This document shows positions 14,870-25,307 of a stretch of 64,000 nucleotides of DNA, piece by piece; within the stretch, counting starts at the first letter, position 1; each line of letters begins with the position of its first letter. The position numbers were made by a program, and so were the translations under genes. The notes beneath the pieces are model-generated. The model saw only the letters and a list, made by a program, of their open reading frames with translations. It did no database searches and had not been told where the DNA came from. This DNA comes from Fibrobacter succinogenes (GTDB lineage Bacteria; Fibrobacterota; Fibrobacteria; Fibrobacterales; Fibrobacteraceae): the NCBI GenBank assembly GCA_902762305.1, contig CACWNW010000003.1:1-64000 (forward strand). Reading direction: 5' to 3'.

Positions 14870-17800
14870 TTATTGAAAAGTTCGCGAGCCAAAAAAAACT
14901 ACCTCATATCTTGTAAATACAATATTTTCGGCAACCGTCATTTCCCCAGCAACCCCATTTACCCATGCATTCATTCTATACGAACGACCACCTAAATTAT
15001 AAAGTTTCAACAAATAGCGCTTGCCTGGCACGAAATCAAATGCGTTCTCTGAATACCACCCCATTAACGGAATTGTTTCACCTTCAAACACCATAAATCC
15101 CGTCAGCGGAGCTCCATCTTCTGCAGCAAGCCCCACTTTAACCTTCATGGGAACCCAATCGTTAGGGAAGCCAACAATTTCCACCCACAAATCACCTTCC
15201 GCCACAACACGAATAGACTCGTCAACCCTCAACAACAAAGGCTTTGCCGGTTCACATCCATTATCACCAGGACATTGCGGAGTCCATTTGTTAACAGGAT
15301 TCGCAGCCATCGTTCCCACAAAGCGAAGATTATCAATCCAAACAGAATCAGCCGAATTCAAAACAATTTGGAAACGAATATCCGAATGAGGCTCGGAAAG
15401 CAATTCCAAAGCCTGTGCAGGCACATCAAATTCATAGGATTTCCAATTTCCAAAATACGGCTGGATAGTCTGTTGCGAACCTATTTGGATACGTTTGTTG
15501 GAGGACGGCACTGACATCCACAGTTCAACATTCCCAATCCAATACACATTTTGCGTATGGAGCGGGACAAAAATATCTAAACTCATTTTTTCACCAATCA
15601 ATTCAAAGTCCGCTGAAGAAACATTGCGACTCTCAATCGTTTTCCAACCAGCAGAAGTCATCAAACTTTTCATGCCTTCACTTTTTCTTTTTGAATCTAA
15701 AGAAGTTTCTGTCTCCAAAGAATGCCAATCACCATCCGTTTCAAAACGACCAATAGCAAATTCAGCGTAGCTCTTTTCAAGCAAAAGTAAATCATAATTT
15801 GCGCCATTTGAATTCGACCCGACAACACTAACAATATAACCAGGCAAGGCGTATTCTGCCGCCAACGGAACTGTTACAAAACCATTATCATTTCCCGATT
15901 CCACATTAACCGAATAAACAGGAACATCCCTATTCGACGCAGAGAATATCTGAATCTTATCAAAAGACTGCAAATCCCTTGAACTTAAGCGCAACGAATA
16001 ACTTTTCCCGGCTTGGGTCCCAACAATTTCAAAACGATCTTCATCAGTCCCAGACTGTAGGAACGCATTCACGCGAGTCTCTGGCGGGAGCTGCGCCAGA
16101 TTATCCAAAGGCTCATCACTACAGCAGCCGCTAACAACAAACTGACCATTACGAATGAGTTCAAATGAGGCCCCATCCTCTTTTTCAACAAAAAGAATTG
16201 AATCTGGCAATGACGTGCCAACACGAGTTGTATGCGCTTTACCTTTTTTATTCGATGCAGAAATTTCCCATCGATAAGTACCATTTTTATCAATAGGCGG
16301 AAAAGCAGCAAAGAAAATTCCATCACCCGCTCTGAAATCACCATTAATGCCATCGTCATGCAACATAAAAGACTGCTCAACACCATCACAATCAATCAGT
16401 TTTCCGACAACATCAATCCCCGCTAAAAGGCCATCTTCACCACGAACAGAAGCTGTAAAACTTCTTCGAGAAGGCCACTCAAAAGGTTCAGTCGAAGACA
16501 TTGACACATTCAAAGAATGCTTATGATATTCATTGGTAGAAATAATCCTGTACTCAACAGATCTATCATTCAATTTATTTTTCACCTTAACAAAAGGTTC
16601 CGGCAAACGCGATAAGGTTAACGAATCAATTTCAGCAACAAAATAATTTTCATTTCCTATTTTTTCGCTATTTATAAGAATCGGCAACACACTACCTGTT
16701 TTTGATAAAATCTCAATCGGATTACCTACAGATGTTCCCTCATAAACACCATACACCTTCGCAAGTTTAGATCTTTGCGGAACATATACGTCAAAAGAAC
16801 TATTATTCGCAGGCAAAGAAGAAGCTCCAATTTGTTCATTCCCAGAAATGGACGAAATGGGTGCTCCTACCGCATCAATAACTTTCAATGGCAAATTATT
16901 TTCATTTTCAAAATAGGAACCACCCGTTTCAGAAGCAAGACTAGAAAGCAGTTTTTTATCAGCATCAGCACCATAAGCAAATGCATGTATAGAAATACCC
17001 TTTTCTTTGATGAGGTTTATAACGTCCTCTTTCTTCTGAGTACTAGCATTATCAAGTCCATCTGAAATTACGTATATAATCTTTAAGCTAGAATTCTTTT
17101 GGAAACTATTCCCTGCAGCATAAAGTGCATCATACAACGCTGTTGAAGAGCTTGGCTGAATCGGATCAATTGAAGCATTGATAGCAGCAGCATCAGGATC
17201 AAATCTCGGGGGATACGTATTCGAGACAACTTGATTAAATGAATAAACACCAACAGATATATTAGATACATCATATGTAGTCTTCGGAAAGAAGCTCAAA
17301 AAACTCTGTGAAACAAATTTTGCAGCTTGTTTTGCCATTGAAATTTTAGTAATTGGTTGATTATAATCATCTACTACACAATTTGGTCCATTCTTTACAC
17401 AATCATCCATACTAAAAGAATGATCTAAAAGAACAATTATCTCCACTTCAGGCTTATCAACCCATTCTATTTTCAAATGTTTTTGAGCCATTGACGCAAT
17501 TTCTACATCACTCTTACCACTATATTCAACTTTCAAATATGGCAATGTATATAATGGTAACTCGTTATTGTCGGGACAAGTGCCTCGCATCCACACTGCA
17601 TAACCATCTTGAATTCTGACTTTGGTTTCGTCATAATTCAACAAAAAAGACTTGGCTGTATAAATATCAGAAGAATTTGGCGCTCTATTCCTTAACGATT
17701 TATACCAATACCTAGAATTATTATCTAAAGGTAAACCATACCATAAATCAAATTCAGGATTTTTTGTCAACATATTCCATGCAGACACAGGACGTCCATT

Positions 17801-18880
17801 TTGATCCCGATAAGCCAAACCTTGTGGAGTCAACTCATTTAAATTATAAGCAGTACTTAAATTAGCCCACTGCCATTGCACCTCATTTTTCCCACATTTT
17901 TGCCTAGACTCCGGAATATCATATGGAGAAAACATTATGGTATGCGGATTTCCAAGCATTCCCCAAGTTCCCCCATCAGCAGGATACGACACCCCCCAAA
18001 TTCCAGAACCTGCATCTTTAATATCTATTCGTTGATTTCCTACACCCTTCAAATTAAATGAATAAATTCCATTTTCAGCATCATCCCATACCTGATCTAT
18101 AACAGCATAATCGCTAATCAAATAGCCGTTATCAGGATACGGTCGACCATCACTTTGATAACGAGTTCTAATTGTACCTTGACTTAACCCTGTAGGAATG
18201 GTACCTCCCTCATCAGGAAAAAAAACAACAGGAGCACCAGACTTAAAAGGCAACATCAACAGTTTAAACTCATTCTTATTTTGTATCCACTTGTTAGTTA
18301 TAGTAATTACATCATTAACGGGATTTGCCGTTATCGCTATATCATAATCAAAATCAACGCCATTTAAGAGAATTTTATTTGGTTTCCTTGAGGTTATTGG
18401 ATACTCATCCAAAAGGGAATACGCATAATGCATCATTTCATGAAGAAGGGTCATTGCAGCAAAAAATTCTAAATCATCTGTTCCAATTTTCAGGTCATTA
18501 TTATTCACCCAATCGTCAGAATACGAAAGTCCACCATTATTTAAAAAACCTCCAACATTAGCGCTCGGCCAATATCCTGCATTCTTCCATTCAATATCGG
18601 CACTAGAGCAATATCTACCCTTAGGATAAAAGTTAACACGTCCTAAATAGTTTCCGCCATTAGTAGCCTCATAGATACCATTTGCCAAATGGCGAATTAT
18701 ATTCTCATACGAAGATTTTTCCGATGGTGTCGGATTTTTTTCCAAACATATCGTTATATCAAGAGCTTCCTCTTTAGGGCTACCATCTGCATAAACAGAA
18801 ACCGTGCGAACTCCACTAAATGTAGAATTAGCAGCATAGATACTAGAAACAAGGCTTAAAATAAGAAATATTTTTTTCAT
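14870..18880 (-). CDS. Very large secreted CLCA-like protein: metzincin-type protease plus von Willebrand A domain
   Basis: A 1336-residue exported protein with signal peptide MKKIFLILSLVSSIYA. Near residue 147 is LLHEMMHYAYSLLDEY; the HExxH with DEY seven residues later is the zinc-site pattern of the CLCA (chloride channel accessory) metalloproteases, in which Asp replaces the third metzincin His. A vWA domain follows at about 480-670 with a complete MIDAS (DHSFS at ~485, SSSTAL, SDGLD at ~606). Near 840 the stretch HDDGINGDFRAGDGIFFAAF with KNGTYRWEISA matches the post-vWA beta region of CLCA proteins. The remaining ~450 residues are beta-rich, carbohydrate-binding-like modules. Likely a surface or secreted protease with metal-dependent adhesion. 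The gene is strongly AT-rich relative to neighbours, suggesting acquisition. A TATATT box ends 9 bases before the ATG. Confidence 0.75.
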   Translation of the reverse strand: MKKIFLILSLVSSIYAANSTFSGVRTVSVYADGSPKEEALDITICLEKNPTPSEKSSYENIIRHLANGIYEATNGGNYLGRVNFYPKGRYCSSADIEWKNAGYWPSANVGGFLNNGGLSYSDDWVNNNDLKIGTDDLEFFAAMTLLHEMMHYAYSLLDEYPITSRKPNKILLNGVDFDYDIAITANPVNDVITITNKWIQNKNEFKLLMLPFKSGAPVVFFPDEGGTIPTGLSQGTIRTRYQSDGRPYPDNGYLISDYAVIDQVWDDAENGIYSFNLKGVGNQRIDIKDAGSGIWGVSYPADGGTWGMLGNPHTIMFSPYDIPESRQKCGKNEVQWQWANLSTAYNLNELTPQGLAYRDQNGRPVSAWNMLTKNPEFDLWYGLPLDNNSRYWYKSLRNRAPNSSDIYTAKSFLLNYDETKVRIQDGYAVWMRGTCPDNNELPLYTLPYLKVEYSGKSDVEIASMAQKHLKIEWVDKPEVEIIVLLDHSFSMDDCVKNGPNCVVDDYNQPITKISMAKQAAKFVSQSFLSFFPKTTYDVSNISVGVYSFNQVVSNTYPPRFDPDAAAINASIDPIQPSSSTALYDALYAAGNSFQKNSSLKIIYVISDGLDNASTQKKEDVINLIKEKGISIHAFAYGADADKKLLSSLASETGGSYFENENNLPLKVIDAVGAPISSISGNEQIGASSLPANNSSFDVYVPQRSKLAKVYGVYEGTSVGNPIEILSKTGSVLPILINSEKIGNENYFVAEIDSLTLSRLPEPFVKVKNKLNDRSVEYRIISTNEYHKHSLNVSMSSTEPFEWPSRRSFTASVRGEDGLLAGIDVVGKLIDCDGVEQSFMLHDDGINGDFRAGDGIFFAAFPPIDKNGTYRWEISASNKKGKAHTTRVGTSLPDSILFVEKEDGASFELIRNGQFVVSGCCSDEPLDNLAQLPPETRVNAFLQSGTDEDRFEIVGTQAGKSYSLRLSSRDLQSFDKIQIFSASNRDVPVYSVNVESGNDNGFVTVPLAAEYALPGYIVSVVGSNSNGANYDLLLLEKSYAEFAIGRFETDGDWHSLETETSLDSKRKSEGMKSLMTSAGWKTIESRNVSSADFELIGEKMSLDIFVPLHTQNVYWIGNVELWMSVPSSNKRIQIGSQQTIQPYFGNWKSYEFDVPAQALELLSEPHSDIRFQIVLNSADSVWIDNLRFVGTMAANPVNKWTPQCPGDNGCEPAKPLLLRVDESIRVVAEGDLWVEIVGFPNDWVPMKVKVGLAAEDGAPLTGFMVFEGETIPLMGWYSENAFDFVPGKRYLLKLYNLGGRSYRMNAWVNGVAGEMTVAENIVFTRYEVVFFGSRTFQ

Positions 18881-18889
18881 AAAGAAGAA

Positions 18890-18895
18890 AATATA
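18890..18895 (-). promoter_or_regulatory. -10 box of the CLCA-like gene (near-leaderless)
   Basis: TATATT on the minus strand followed by nine bases (TTCTTCTTT) and the ATG at 18880. No ribosome-binding sequence fits in the interval, and no good -35 is seen. Confidence 0.4.
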
Positions 18896-18969
18896 AATTT
18901 ATCTATAAAGCAGAACGTTTATTCTTTTTTTTTACAAACTCGTTTCTTTTTTTTATGTATTTTTCTTTT

Positions 18970-19671
18970 ATGCGGATTCTTTTCTTCACAATTTTCGTGT
19001 TTTCCATTTCAATTTTGGCACAAACATCGCCAAACCCAAACGAACGGTGCGATGCCATTCCAATGTGCCTACAAATTTCAACGGCATTGGGTATGCAAGT
19101 CTTTTCTATAAATACAAAATATGAAAGTACAGAAGAAAAGTATCCAGACCCAGCAACGAGACCTTCCTTAGAGCACACCATCAACATTTCGGGAATCATC
19201 GACAGCGTGTGGGATAATGACGCCTGCGTTTTTGAGCAACAGCAGAAAGAAAACTGTTCATTCAAGGTGCTCTATAAAGGAAAAAATTCCGCTGATATCT
19301 CCAACAACCAGCCCATTATGTTTACGAAACGCATTTCGTTGAAGCACTTTAAAACAATGCCCGACGGAAGCCCCAATATGAGCACAGTGATTGATTCTAA
19401 TTATATCTATGTTCCCCAAAATATCGATATAAATATATCTGATTCTGTTTATATAGAAGGATACTCCGCTATCGTCAACAATTATTGCAACAACACCTGC
19501 TCCTATACCCCCATAGCTATAGTCGTCGCTAATTACACGTTTTTTCCAACAATAACTTCTATAAAGAAAAAAACACAATCCTCAATTCCGTCAAGGCAAA
19601 AACGTAACCGCGACGCTATCGGCAAAAAACAAAAAAACAAGCGCAACACCGCCCTAAAAATAATCTACTAA
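18970..19671 (+). CDS. Secreted protein of unknown function with basic C-terminal tail
   Basis: The predicted product is 233 residues, starting MRILFFTIFVFSISILAQ, a signal peptide; an in-frame ATG five codons upstream (18955) is also possible and neither has a ribosome site. The mature part has paired Cys (RCDAIPMC, NDACVFEQQQKENC, YCNNTC) and a beta-rich character (INISDSVYIEGYSAI resembles a thin OB-like or immunoglobulin-like strand pattern). The last 35 residues are strikingly basic (SRQKRNRDAIGKKQKNKR). It is divergent from the CLCA-like gene across a 89-base AT-rich promoter region and shares its low GC, so both probably belong to one acquired island. No family recognised. Confidence 0.6.
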   Translation: MRILFFTIFVFSISILAQTSPNPNERCDAIPMCLQISTALGMQVFSINTKYESTEEKYPDPATRPSLEHTINISGIIDSVWDNDACVFEQQQKENCSFKVLYKGKNSADISNNQPIMFTKRISLKHFKTMPDGSPNMSTVIDSNYIYVPQNIDINISDSVYIEGYSAIVNNYCNNTCSYTPIAIVVANYTFFPTITSIKKKTQSSIPSRQKRNRDAIGKKQKNKRNTALKIIY

Positions 19672-19678
19672 ATCGGTG

Positions 19679-19688
19679 CCCCCCCCCC
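19679..19688. repeat. Homopolymer tract, ten C
   Basis: A run of 10 C, followed by GTCCCCG, lies 8 bases after the stop of the preceding gene. It is intergenic, so slippage would not change a protein. It may also be an assembly-prone site. Confidence 0.8.
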
Positions 19689-19793
19689 GTCCCCGTTCCG
19701 AGGATTATATCCACTAAGCAGCAAAGCTACAAGTGGCTATTAAGAACAAATCCGGGGCAGGTTCAACAGGGCCGGAATGACATTGCGGGAGGG

Positions 19794-20876
19794 TTATGCG
19801 CGGGGTTTTGGGGGACGGTTCTTGCGCATGAACGCGAGGGCCTTGCTGCGGCGGCGGGCCGTTTCTTGCAGGTTCACGGACTCGTCGTACTCGTCCACGA
19901 TTTCGCGGCCGAGGATTTCTTCGAGCACGTCCTCGAGGCTCACGATGCCCGCGATGGCCCCGAACTCGTCGACCACGCCCACCATGTGCCCGCGCTGTTT
20001 CAAGAAGCGGAGCAGGAGCTTGTCGAGCATGACACTGTCGGGAATGAGCTGCAGAGGCCGCATGAGCTGTCTGAGCTTCACGTCGCGGTGGCCTTCGGCG
20101 AGCTGGTTGTAGGCATCGCGCCGGAGGACGATTCCTATCCAACGGTCCTTGCTGTCGCCATAGAGCGGTATGCGGGAAAACGGCCAGTTGCCGCGTTCGT
20201 CGAGGGTCTCGCCGATAGTCTTGTCGGCAGGCAGGGTAAACACGACCTGCCGCGGGGTCATCACTTTGCGCGCGGCAACCGACTTGAGCGCAAGAATGTT
20301 CTTGATGACGGAAGCCTGCTGCCTGTCGATGACATCTTCGCGGAGCCCGAGGCTCACGAGGCTGTTTATGTCCTCGATGCTCACGTCCTTCTTCTCTTCG
20401 TCTTCGCGCGTCCAGCGCTTGGTAAGCGTGAGGCAGAGCCAGATTAGGCCGGTCCACCCGAGAATCTTCGTGATATAGAAGAACGGCACGGCGACCAGCG
20501 GGGCAAACGTCTTCGCCTGCTTGACCCCGAGCGTCTTGGGCGTGATTTCACCAAAAAGGAGGATAAGGATGGTGAGGATAACCGGAAGCGCCATCGCACC
20601 CGTCGAAGAAAGCCGCTTGACCGCAAGCGCCGTCGCAAGCGAGGCCCCCACCGTATTCGCCACCGTGTTCACGATAAGCACCGAGGCGATATAGCGGTCG
20701 ATATTATCCTTCACGTGCGTGAGGTACTTGGCCGTAAATTTCTTGTTCTTCTGCAGGTACTCCACCGTCGCGGGCGGCACGCTGTAGAACGAAGCCTCCG
20801 TCACGGAGCAGAACGCCGAGAAGAAAAGGCAGCACAGGACTGTGGCGACAATGGCAATCACTCTGCGCCTCCCCAA
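19794..20876 (-). CDS. CorC/CNNM-type membrane protein (DUF21 plus CBS pair)
   Basis: A 360-residue inner-membrane protein. Residues 1-150 form the DUF21 transmembrane domain with the signature [16 protein letters not shown] and [18 protein letters not shown]; a CBS pair follows (about 195-320: [48 protein letters not shown]). The C-terminal CorC_HlyC domain of longer homologues is absent; instead it ends in a basic tail. Family members are linked to magnesium or sodium-magnesium exchange and envelope stress; older annotations as haemolysin are doubtful. The start overlaps the 3' end of the SppA-like gene by 19 bases, so the pair is co-translated, an unusual partnership. Confidence 0.88.
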   Translation of the reverse strand: MGRRRVIAIVATVLCCLFFSAFCSVTEASFYSVPPATVEYLQKNKKFTAKYLTHVKDNIDRYIASVLIVNTVANTVGASLATALAVKRLSSTGAMALPVILTILILLFGEITPKTLGVKQAKTFAPLVAVPFFYITKILGWTGLIWLCLTLTKRWTREDEEKKDVSIEDINSLVSLGLREDVIDRQQASVIKNILALKSVAARKVMTPRQVVFTLPADKTIGETLDERGNWPFSRIPLYGDSKDRWIGIVLRRDAYNQLAEGHRDVKLRQLMRPLQLIPDSVMLDKLLLRFLKQRGHMVGVVDEFGAIAGIVSLEDVLEEILGREIVDEYDESVNLQETARRRSKALAFMRKNRPPKPRA

Positions 20877-23146
20877 AGCAACGGGTCGATGGCCCAGAAG
20901 CGCACCTGCCCGATATCGCCAAAGTATTCGGCAAGCGCACGGACAGGAGACGGTGCGAGCAGCTTGGCATCGCCAGTCTGCAGCGAAAGGAGTTCAATTT
21001 CGCGGCCCTCGTCAATCCCGGCAAGCAGGCGGGCCTCCTTGAGGGCGAGGTCTATGCCGCCGAGGCCCTGCACAAGCCCGTAACCGAGCGCCTTCTGCCC
21101 CACGAACACGCGACCGCCACCGTACGAGGTATCGACCGTCGCCTTCGGGATTCCGGTCTGCGCCGCGACAATCCCGACAAAACGATCGTAGAATTCATCC
21201 ATGTACAGCTGAAGCGCCGCCTTCTCGGAATCGTCCCACGGGCGGGTTATGGTTTCGGCATCGGCATGCTCGTGACTCTTGACCGGCTCGGGGCGAATGC
21301 CCAGGTTGCTCAACAGGCCCGACGCATCCACCTTGCCGCCGAAGATGCCGATGCTCCCCACGATAGAATGGGGCTCGGCGACAATCTTGTCGGCAGCGCA
21401 TGCAATGTAGTATGCACCCGATGCGCCCATGTTCCCTATGCTTGCGACCACGGGGATGCCGCGCTTCTTGAGTTCCGTAATTGCGCCCCAGATCTTGTCC
21501 GAAGCGATGGCGCTGCCACCCGGCGAAGAAATGCGCAGGACGACGGCCTCGACATTGCGCGGGAGCCTCCGGAGCGATTCGGACACGTCACGTTCCATGC
21601 CGTTGTCGATTGTACCGTCGATGTTGAGGAGCGCGATACGCGAACGCTTGCGCCAGCTCTCGGAAAAGACCTTCTTGTCGGTCGGGTACCAGTCGCTGTA
21701 CCGCGCCTGCGGGGCATCCACATCGAAGAAATCCTTGAGCGCATAGGCCGGGACCTGGTCTATGTAGAGGAGCGTGTCCACAAGTTTCGATTTCACGGCC
21801 GCCGACGCGGACACCACGGGCTGTTTCGCGAGAGAATCCAGCTGACGCATCCTCTCGTAGGCATTGCCGCCACCGCGCAGGGCGATCCGCGACGAAAGCG
21901 CCGACCACAAATCCTTGTACAGAGTCTCCCTATTTTCGCGGGCCTCGACCGACATGGAATCGGCAACGTAGGGTTCCACGGCGGACTTGTAAGTACCATG
22001 CCGCAGGAATTCCACCTTCACGCCGACCTTGTCAAACAATCCCTTGTAGTAGAGCGAACTGCCGCCCAGGCCGCGCCATGCGAAATGAGCCGAAGGTTCG
22101 GCCACGACGCGGTCTACCGACGATGCCGCGAGAAGAACCGACGGACGGATATCGTCCATGTAGGCGACCACCTTCGAGCCGCGGGCCTTGATCAGGTTTA
22201 CCAGGCGGTCGATTTCGCTGGAGACGCCCACGTCGCCACGGTAACCCGAGAAGTCGAGGATAACAAGCCCAGCCGCAGGGTCGCGCAGCAGGTGTTCGAA
22301 CAAATTACGCACCTCGGCGATGCCAATCTTCTTAGGCGAGATGAACGGCAGGCCTTTCGACACTTCGACTACATCCGTATTCAGGGGAACGCGCACGATA
22401 CGCGCGAACCGGGAAGCATCGGGATTGCGGGCAGCATGGATACCCCACACACCGCGCTTCGGGAGGTAATCATCAAACAATGTGAGTGCGAAATCGTTGT
22501 AACCGCCAAGCGTCGTGGATACCGTAAGCCTCCATTCGTCATCGCCGTAAAGGGGCATCTGCAATCCAAAGCGGAAACCGTAGATTCCTAGCTCCAGGAG
22601 GAGCCTGTGGTTCTCGAAATCCTCCCAGTCGTAACTGACCGAGAATCGCTTCCCTATGCGCAGGGTCGCACCGAAACTATGGATACGCTCCTGAGACTGC
22701 GGCCCGAGATAGAGCAGGTTTTCGCACATGTAGCCGAGCGAGAAGAACGTAGTCGGACGCACGATAAAGCCCTGGTCGAGCACCCATTCCGTCCCCTGGA
22801 AATCGATACTGCGCAAGGCCATGACGCGCGTACCGGAGAACAGCAGGCGCGAAAACAATGGGAACGAATACGTAAGGTTCCAGCGGGTCTCGTCGAAATG
22901 GTCGTTGTCGGTGCGGTAATCGAACCCGACACCGATGCGGTCGAGGTTTACGCCGGCACGGAAAACGGAGATGCCGTCATCGTACTGGTAGCCAAGCAGC
23001 GCCCCCTTCGAATCGAACGCGGAAAGGCCCGCGGGGTTGCCGAAAATGCCATGCCCGTAATCGAGGGAGACAAAGCCCGATTCGCCCGGAATATAGGCGA
23101 AAGACGCACAAACAGCCGCAAAGAGAATAGCAAACAACTTTTTCAT
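20858..23146 (-). CDS. sppA: Signal peptide peptidase A (long form) with N-terminal beta-rich membrane-protein-like domain
   Basis: A 762-residue exported protein. After the signal peptide ([17 protein letters not shown]) come about 240 residues of alternating, aromatic-rich strands ([32 protein letters not shown]) resembling an outer-membrane barrel segment. From about 260 onward it is a full double-domain SppA serine protease: the first half carries the general-base Lys ([11 protein letters not shown], about Lys387), the second half the nucleophile Ser ([13 protein letters not shown], about Ser576), with [12 protein letters not shown] downstream. SppA normally digests cleaved signal peptides at the inner membrane; here the leader has replaced the usual membrane anchor, implying a periplasmic or outer-membrane location. 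It overlaps the CorC-like gene. Confidence 0.85.
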   Translation of the reverse strand: MKKLFAILFAAVCASFAYIPGESGFVSLDYGHGIFGNPAGLSAFDSKGALLGYQYDDGISVFRAGVNLDRIGVGFDYRTDNDHFDETRWNLTYSFPLFSRLLFSGTRVMALRSIDFQGTEWVLDQGFIVRPTTFFSLGYMCENLLYLGPQSQERIHSFGATLRIGKRFSVSYDWEDFENHRLLLELGIYGFRFGLQMPLYGDDEWRLTVSTTLGGYNDFALTLFDDYLPKRGVWGIHAARNPDASRFARIVRVPLNTDVVEVSKGLPFISPKKIGIAEVRNLFEHLLRDPAAGLVILDFSGYRGDVGVSSEIDRLVNLIKARGSKVVAYMDDIRPSVLLAASSVDRVVAEPSAHFAWRGLGGSSLYYKGLFDKVGVKVEFLRHGTYKSAVEPYVADSMSVEARENRETLYKDLWSALSSRIALRGGGNAYERMRQLDSLAKQPVVSASAAVKSKLVDTLLYIDQVPAYALKDFFDVDAPQARYSDWYPTDKKVFSESWRKRSRIALLNIDGTIDNGMERDVSESLRRLPRNVEAVVLRISSPGGSAIASDKIWGAITELKKRGIPVVASIGNMGASGAYYIACAADKIVAEPHSIVGSIGIFGGKVDASGLLSNLGIRPEPVKSHEHADAETITRPWDDSEKAALQLYMDEFYDRFVGIVAAQTGIPKATVDTSYGGGRVFVGQKALGYGLVQGLGGIDLALKEARLLAGIDEGREIELLSLQTGDAKLLAPSPVRALAEYFGDIGQVRFWAIDPLLWGGAE

Positions 23147-23210
23147 TACAAATATTTTAGCAATTTTTTCTAATTTATGGTGGAGTGTTTAGAACATTGA
23201 GGATTATCTA

Positions 23211-25307
23211 ATGGCTTCGTCATCGAAAAAAGAAGAAACCGATCTTTTTGACCTTCTGAAAGACATCGCCAAGAACTGGCAGATAATGGTTCCGTGCCTG
23301 ATCCTAGCCGGGCTTATCGGCGTGTTTGTCGCCATGTGGATTAGACCTGTCTACAAGGTCGATGCGTTGCTGCAAATTGAATCGAAGAACGGCAAGAACG
23401 TCGGGATGATGGCCGGCCTCGGCAACCTCTTTTCGACCACAAGCCCCGCCGAAACGGAAATCGAACTCATCAACAGCCGCCAGATTATCGGCGAAGCCGT
23501 CGAAAAAATGCACCTGCAATACGTGGCGACCCCGATAAGCAAGATAAACAGGATCCTGCACCAGGAAGGCCGCATGGAACTGAGCGCCTTCGAAGTCCCC
23601 TGGGGCAAGCTCCCTCCCGACGAAGAAACCGGCCCCTGGCATGCAGTCGTCATCGACAGCACCAATTACTACCTGCTCGACCACCACAAGAAAAAAGTCC
23701 TGACATGCACTGTTAGCCAGACATGCAGGGCGCCCTATGCCGGCGACACCGTCACGATAAACGTTTTCTACATGGACGCCGAACCCAAGCAGAAGTTCAA
23801 GCTCCTGAAAATGGAAAGGCTCGACGCCATCGCCTCGTTCAAGAGCAAATTCAAGGTGAAGGAACGCGGGAAAAAGACCGGCATCCTGGAATTCAGCTAC
23901 CAAGACATCTACCCGGACCGCGCTACAAACATCCTGAACGAGATTGCGACGACCTACCTGCGGCAGAACGTGGAACAGCGCAACGCCGAAGCGCAGAAGA
24001 CGCTCGAGTTCCTGGAAAAGCAGCTGCCCGACGTGAAAGCCCAGATGGACAGTTCGCTCCTGAAGTACAACACCTACAGGAACCGCGTCGGCTCCATCGA
24101 CATCAATGCGGAAACGCGCCTCGTGCTCGAGAAGCGCACCAAGTTGCAGCAGAACCTGCTCGAACTGCAGCAGAAGAAGCAGAGCGCCATCCGACTGTTC
24201 CAGCCGGAACACCCGACCATCAAGACGCTCGAAGAACAGGAGAACGCACTGAAGCGTGAACTCGCCAGCAACTACAACGAGACAAAGAAGCTACCCTCCA
24301 CGCAGCAGGAAGTTTTGAAGCTCACGAACGAAGTGGACATGAGCAAGATCATGTACACCACGATGCTCAACAACATCCAGCAGCTGAAGCTCGTATCTGC
24401 GGGTGAAGTCGGCTCGGTACGCATCATCGACTTTGCGGAACAGGTTTCTACACCGTCCAAGCCCAAGAAGCCCCTCATCATATGCGCAGCCATCTTTATC
24501 GGGCTCCTGGTCGGAATCGCACTTGTTTCCATCAAGAGCAAGCTGAGCAGCGGTGTCCGTGACGCGAACTTCATCGAACGCGAAACGGGATTCAGCGTCT
24601 ACGCGAAGGTTCCGAAGGGCAACCCGAAGGGAACCAAGGGAACGCGCCCGCTCGCCGTGGTCGAACCCGACGACGTGGCCGTGGAATCGCTCCGCGCCCT
24701 CCGCAGTTCTCTCGAATTCAGCATGGAAGAAGGCCAGCGCAGGATTATCGGCGTAAGCGGACTTATCCCCGGCGTGGGCAAGAGCTTCATCTCGGTAAAC
24801 CTTGCCGCCCTGTGCGCAGGCCTCGGCAAGAAGGTGCTCCTTATCGACGCCGACCTCCGCAAGGGCCGTCTGCACAAGGAATTCGGCATCAAGCGCGGAA
24901 AGGGTCTTTCGCAGGTCCTGCTGCACAGCGCTACCCTTGACGAAGTCATCTGCAATACCGAAGTCGAAAACCTCGATATCATCCCCTGCGGAAGCGTTCC
25001 GAGCAACCCTTCCGAACTGCTCGGTTCCAAGCACTACACCAGCACAATCGACGAACTGGAAAAGAAGTACGACCTCATCATCGTCGACACCCCGCCTATC
25101 ATGCTCGTAACCGACGCCGCCCTCGCATGCCGCGTCGCTTCGCAGATCGTCATGGTTATCGAATACAACAAGCACAGCATCGAAGCCATCAAGGACGGCA
25201 TGAAGCAGTTGCTCAAGGGCAACAACGGCGTTCACGCCAGCTTCGTCATCAACAAGTACGAACATGGCCATAGCGACGGATACGGCTACAAGTACGGGAA
25301 ATACTAA
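23211..25307 (+). CDS. Polysaccharide co-polymerase with BY-type tyrosine kinase (Wzc-like)
   Basis: A 698-residue inner-membrane protein. Order: short cytoplasmic leader, first membrane helix (~23-45), large periplasmic Wzz/GNVR region with coiled coil (RNAEAQKTLEFLEKQL to TKKLPSTQQEV), second helix (~418-440) and a cytoplasmic kinase. The kinase has a Walker A variant GLIPGVGKSFISV, Walker A' KVLLIDADLRKG and Walker B DLIIVDTPP. The C-terminus is a tyrosine cluster (HSDGYGYKYGKY), the expected autophosphorylation site. Wzc proteins set chain length and gate export in Wzx/Wzy-dependent capsule assembly. GAGGA precedes the ATG. It heads the rightward operon (23211-32177); the Wza-type outer-membrane exporter and initiating transferase are not in this window. 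Confidence 0.92.
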   Translation: MASSSKKEETDLFDLLKDIAKNWQIMVPCLILAGLIGVFVAMWIRPVYKVDALLQIESKNGKNVGMMAGLGNLFSTTSPAETEIELINSRQIIGEAVEKMHLQYVATPISKINRILHQEGRMELSAFEVPWGKLPPDEETGPWHAVVIDSTNYYLLDHHKKKVLTCTVSQTCRAPYAGDTVTINVFYMDAEPKQKFKLLKMERLDAIASFKSKFKVKERGKKTGILEFSYQDIYPDRATNILNEIATTYLRQNVEQRNAEAQKTLEFLEKQLPDVKAQMDSSLLKYNTYRNRVGSIDINAETRLVLEKRTKLQQNLLELQQKKQSAIRLFQPEHPTIKTLEEQENALKRELASNYNETKKLPSTQQEVLKLTNEVDMSKIMYTTMLNNIQQLKLVSAGEVGSVRIIDFAEQVSTPSKPKKPLIICAAIFIGLLVGIALVSIKSKLSSGVRDANFIERETGFSVYAKVPKGNPKGTKGTRPLAVVEPDDVAVESLRALRSSLEFSMEEGQRRIIGVSGLIPGVGKSFISVNLAALCAGLGKKVLLIDADLRKGRLHKEFGIKRGKGLSQVLLHSATLDEVICNTEVENLDIIPCGSVPSNPSELLGSKHYTSTIDELEKKYDLIIVDTPPIMLVTDAALACRVASQIVMVIEYNKHSIEAIKDGMKQLLKGNNGVHASFVINKYEHGHSDGYGYKYGKY

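Noticed and set aside
14859-14875. Hairpin CAATA-gatttttt-TATTG as terminator of the CLCA-like gene
   Set aside because: The stem is only 5 bp and overlaps the coding end; evidence too weak.
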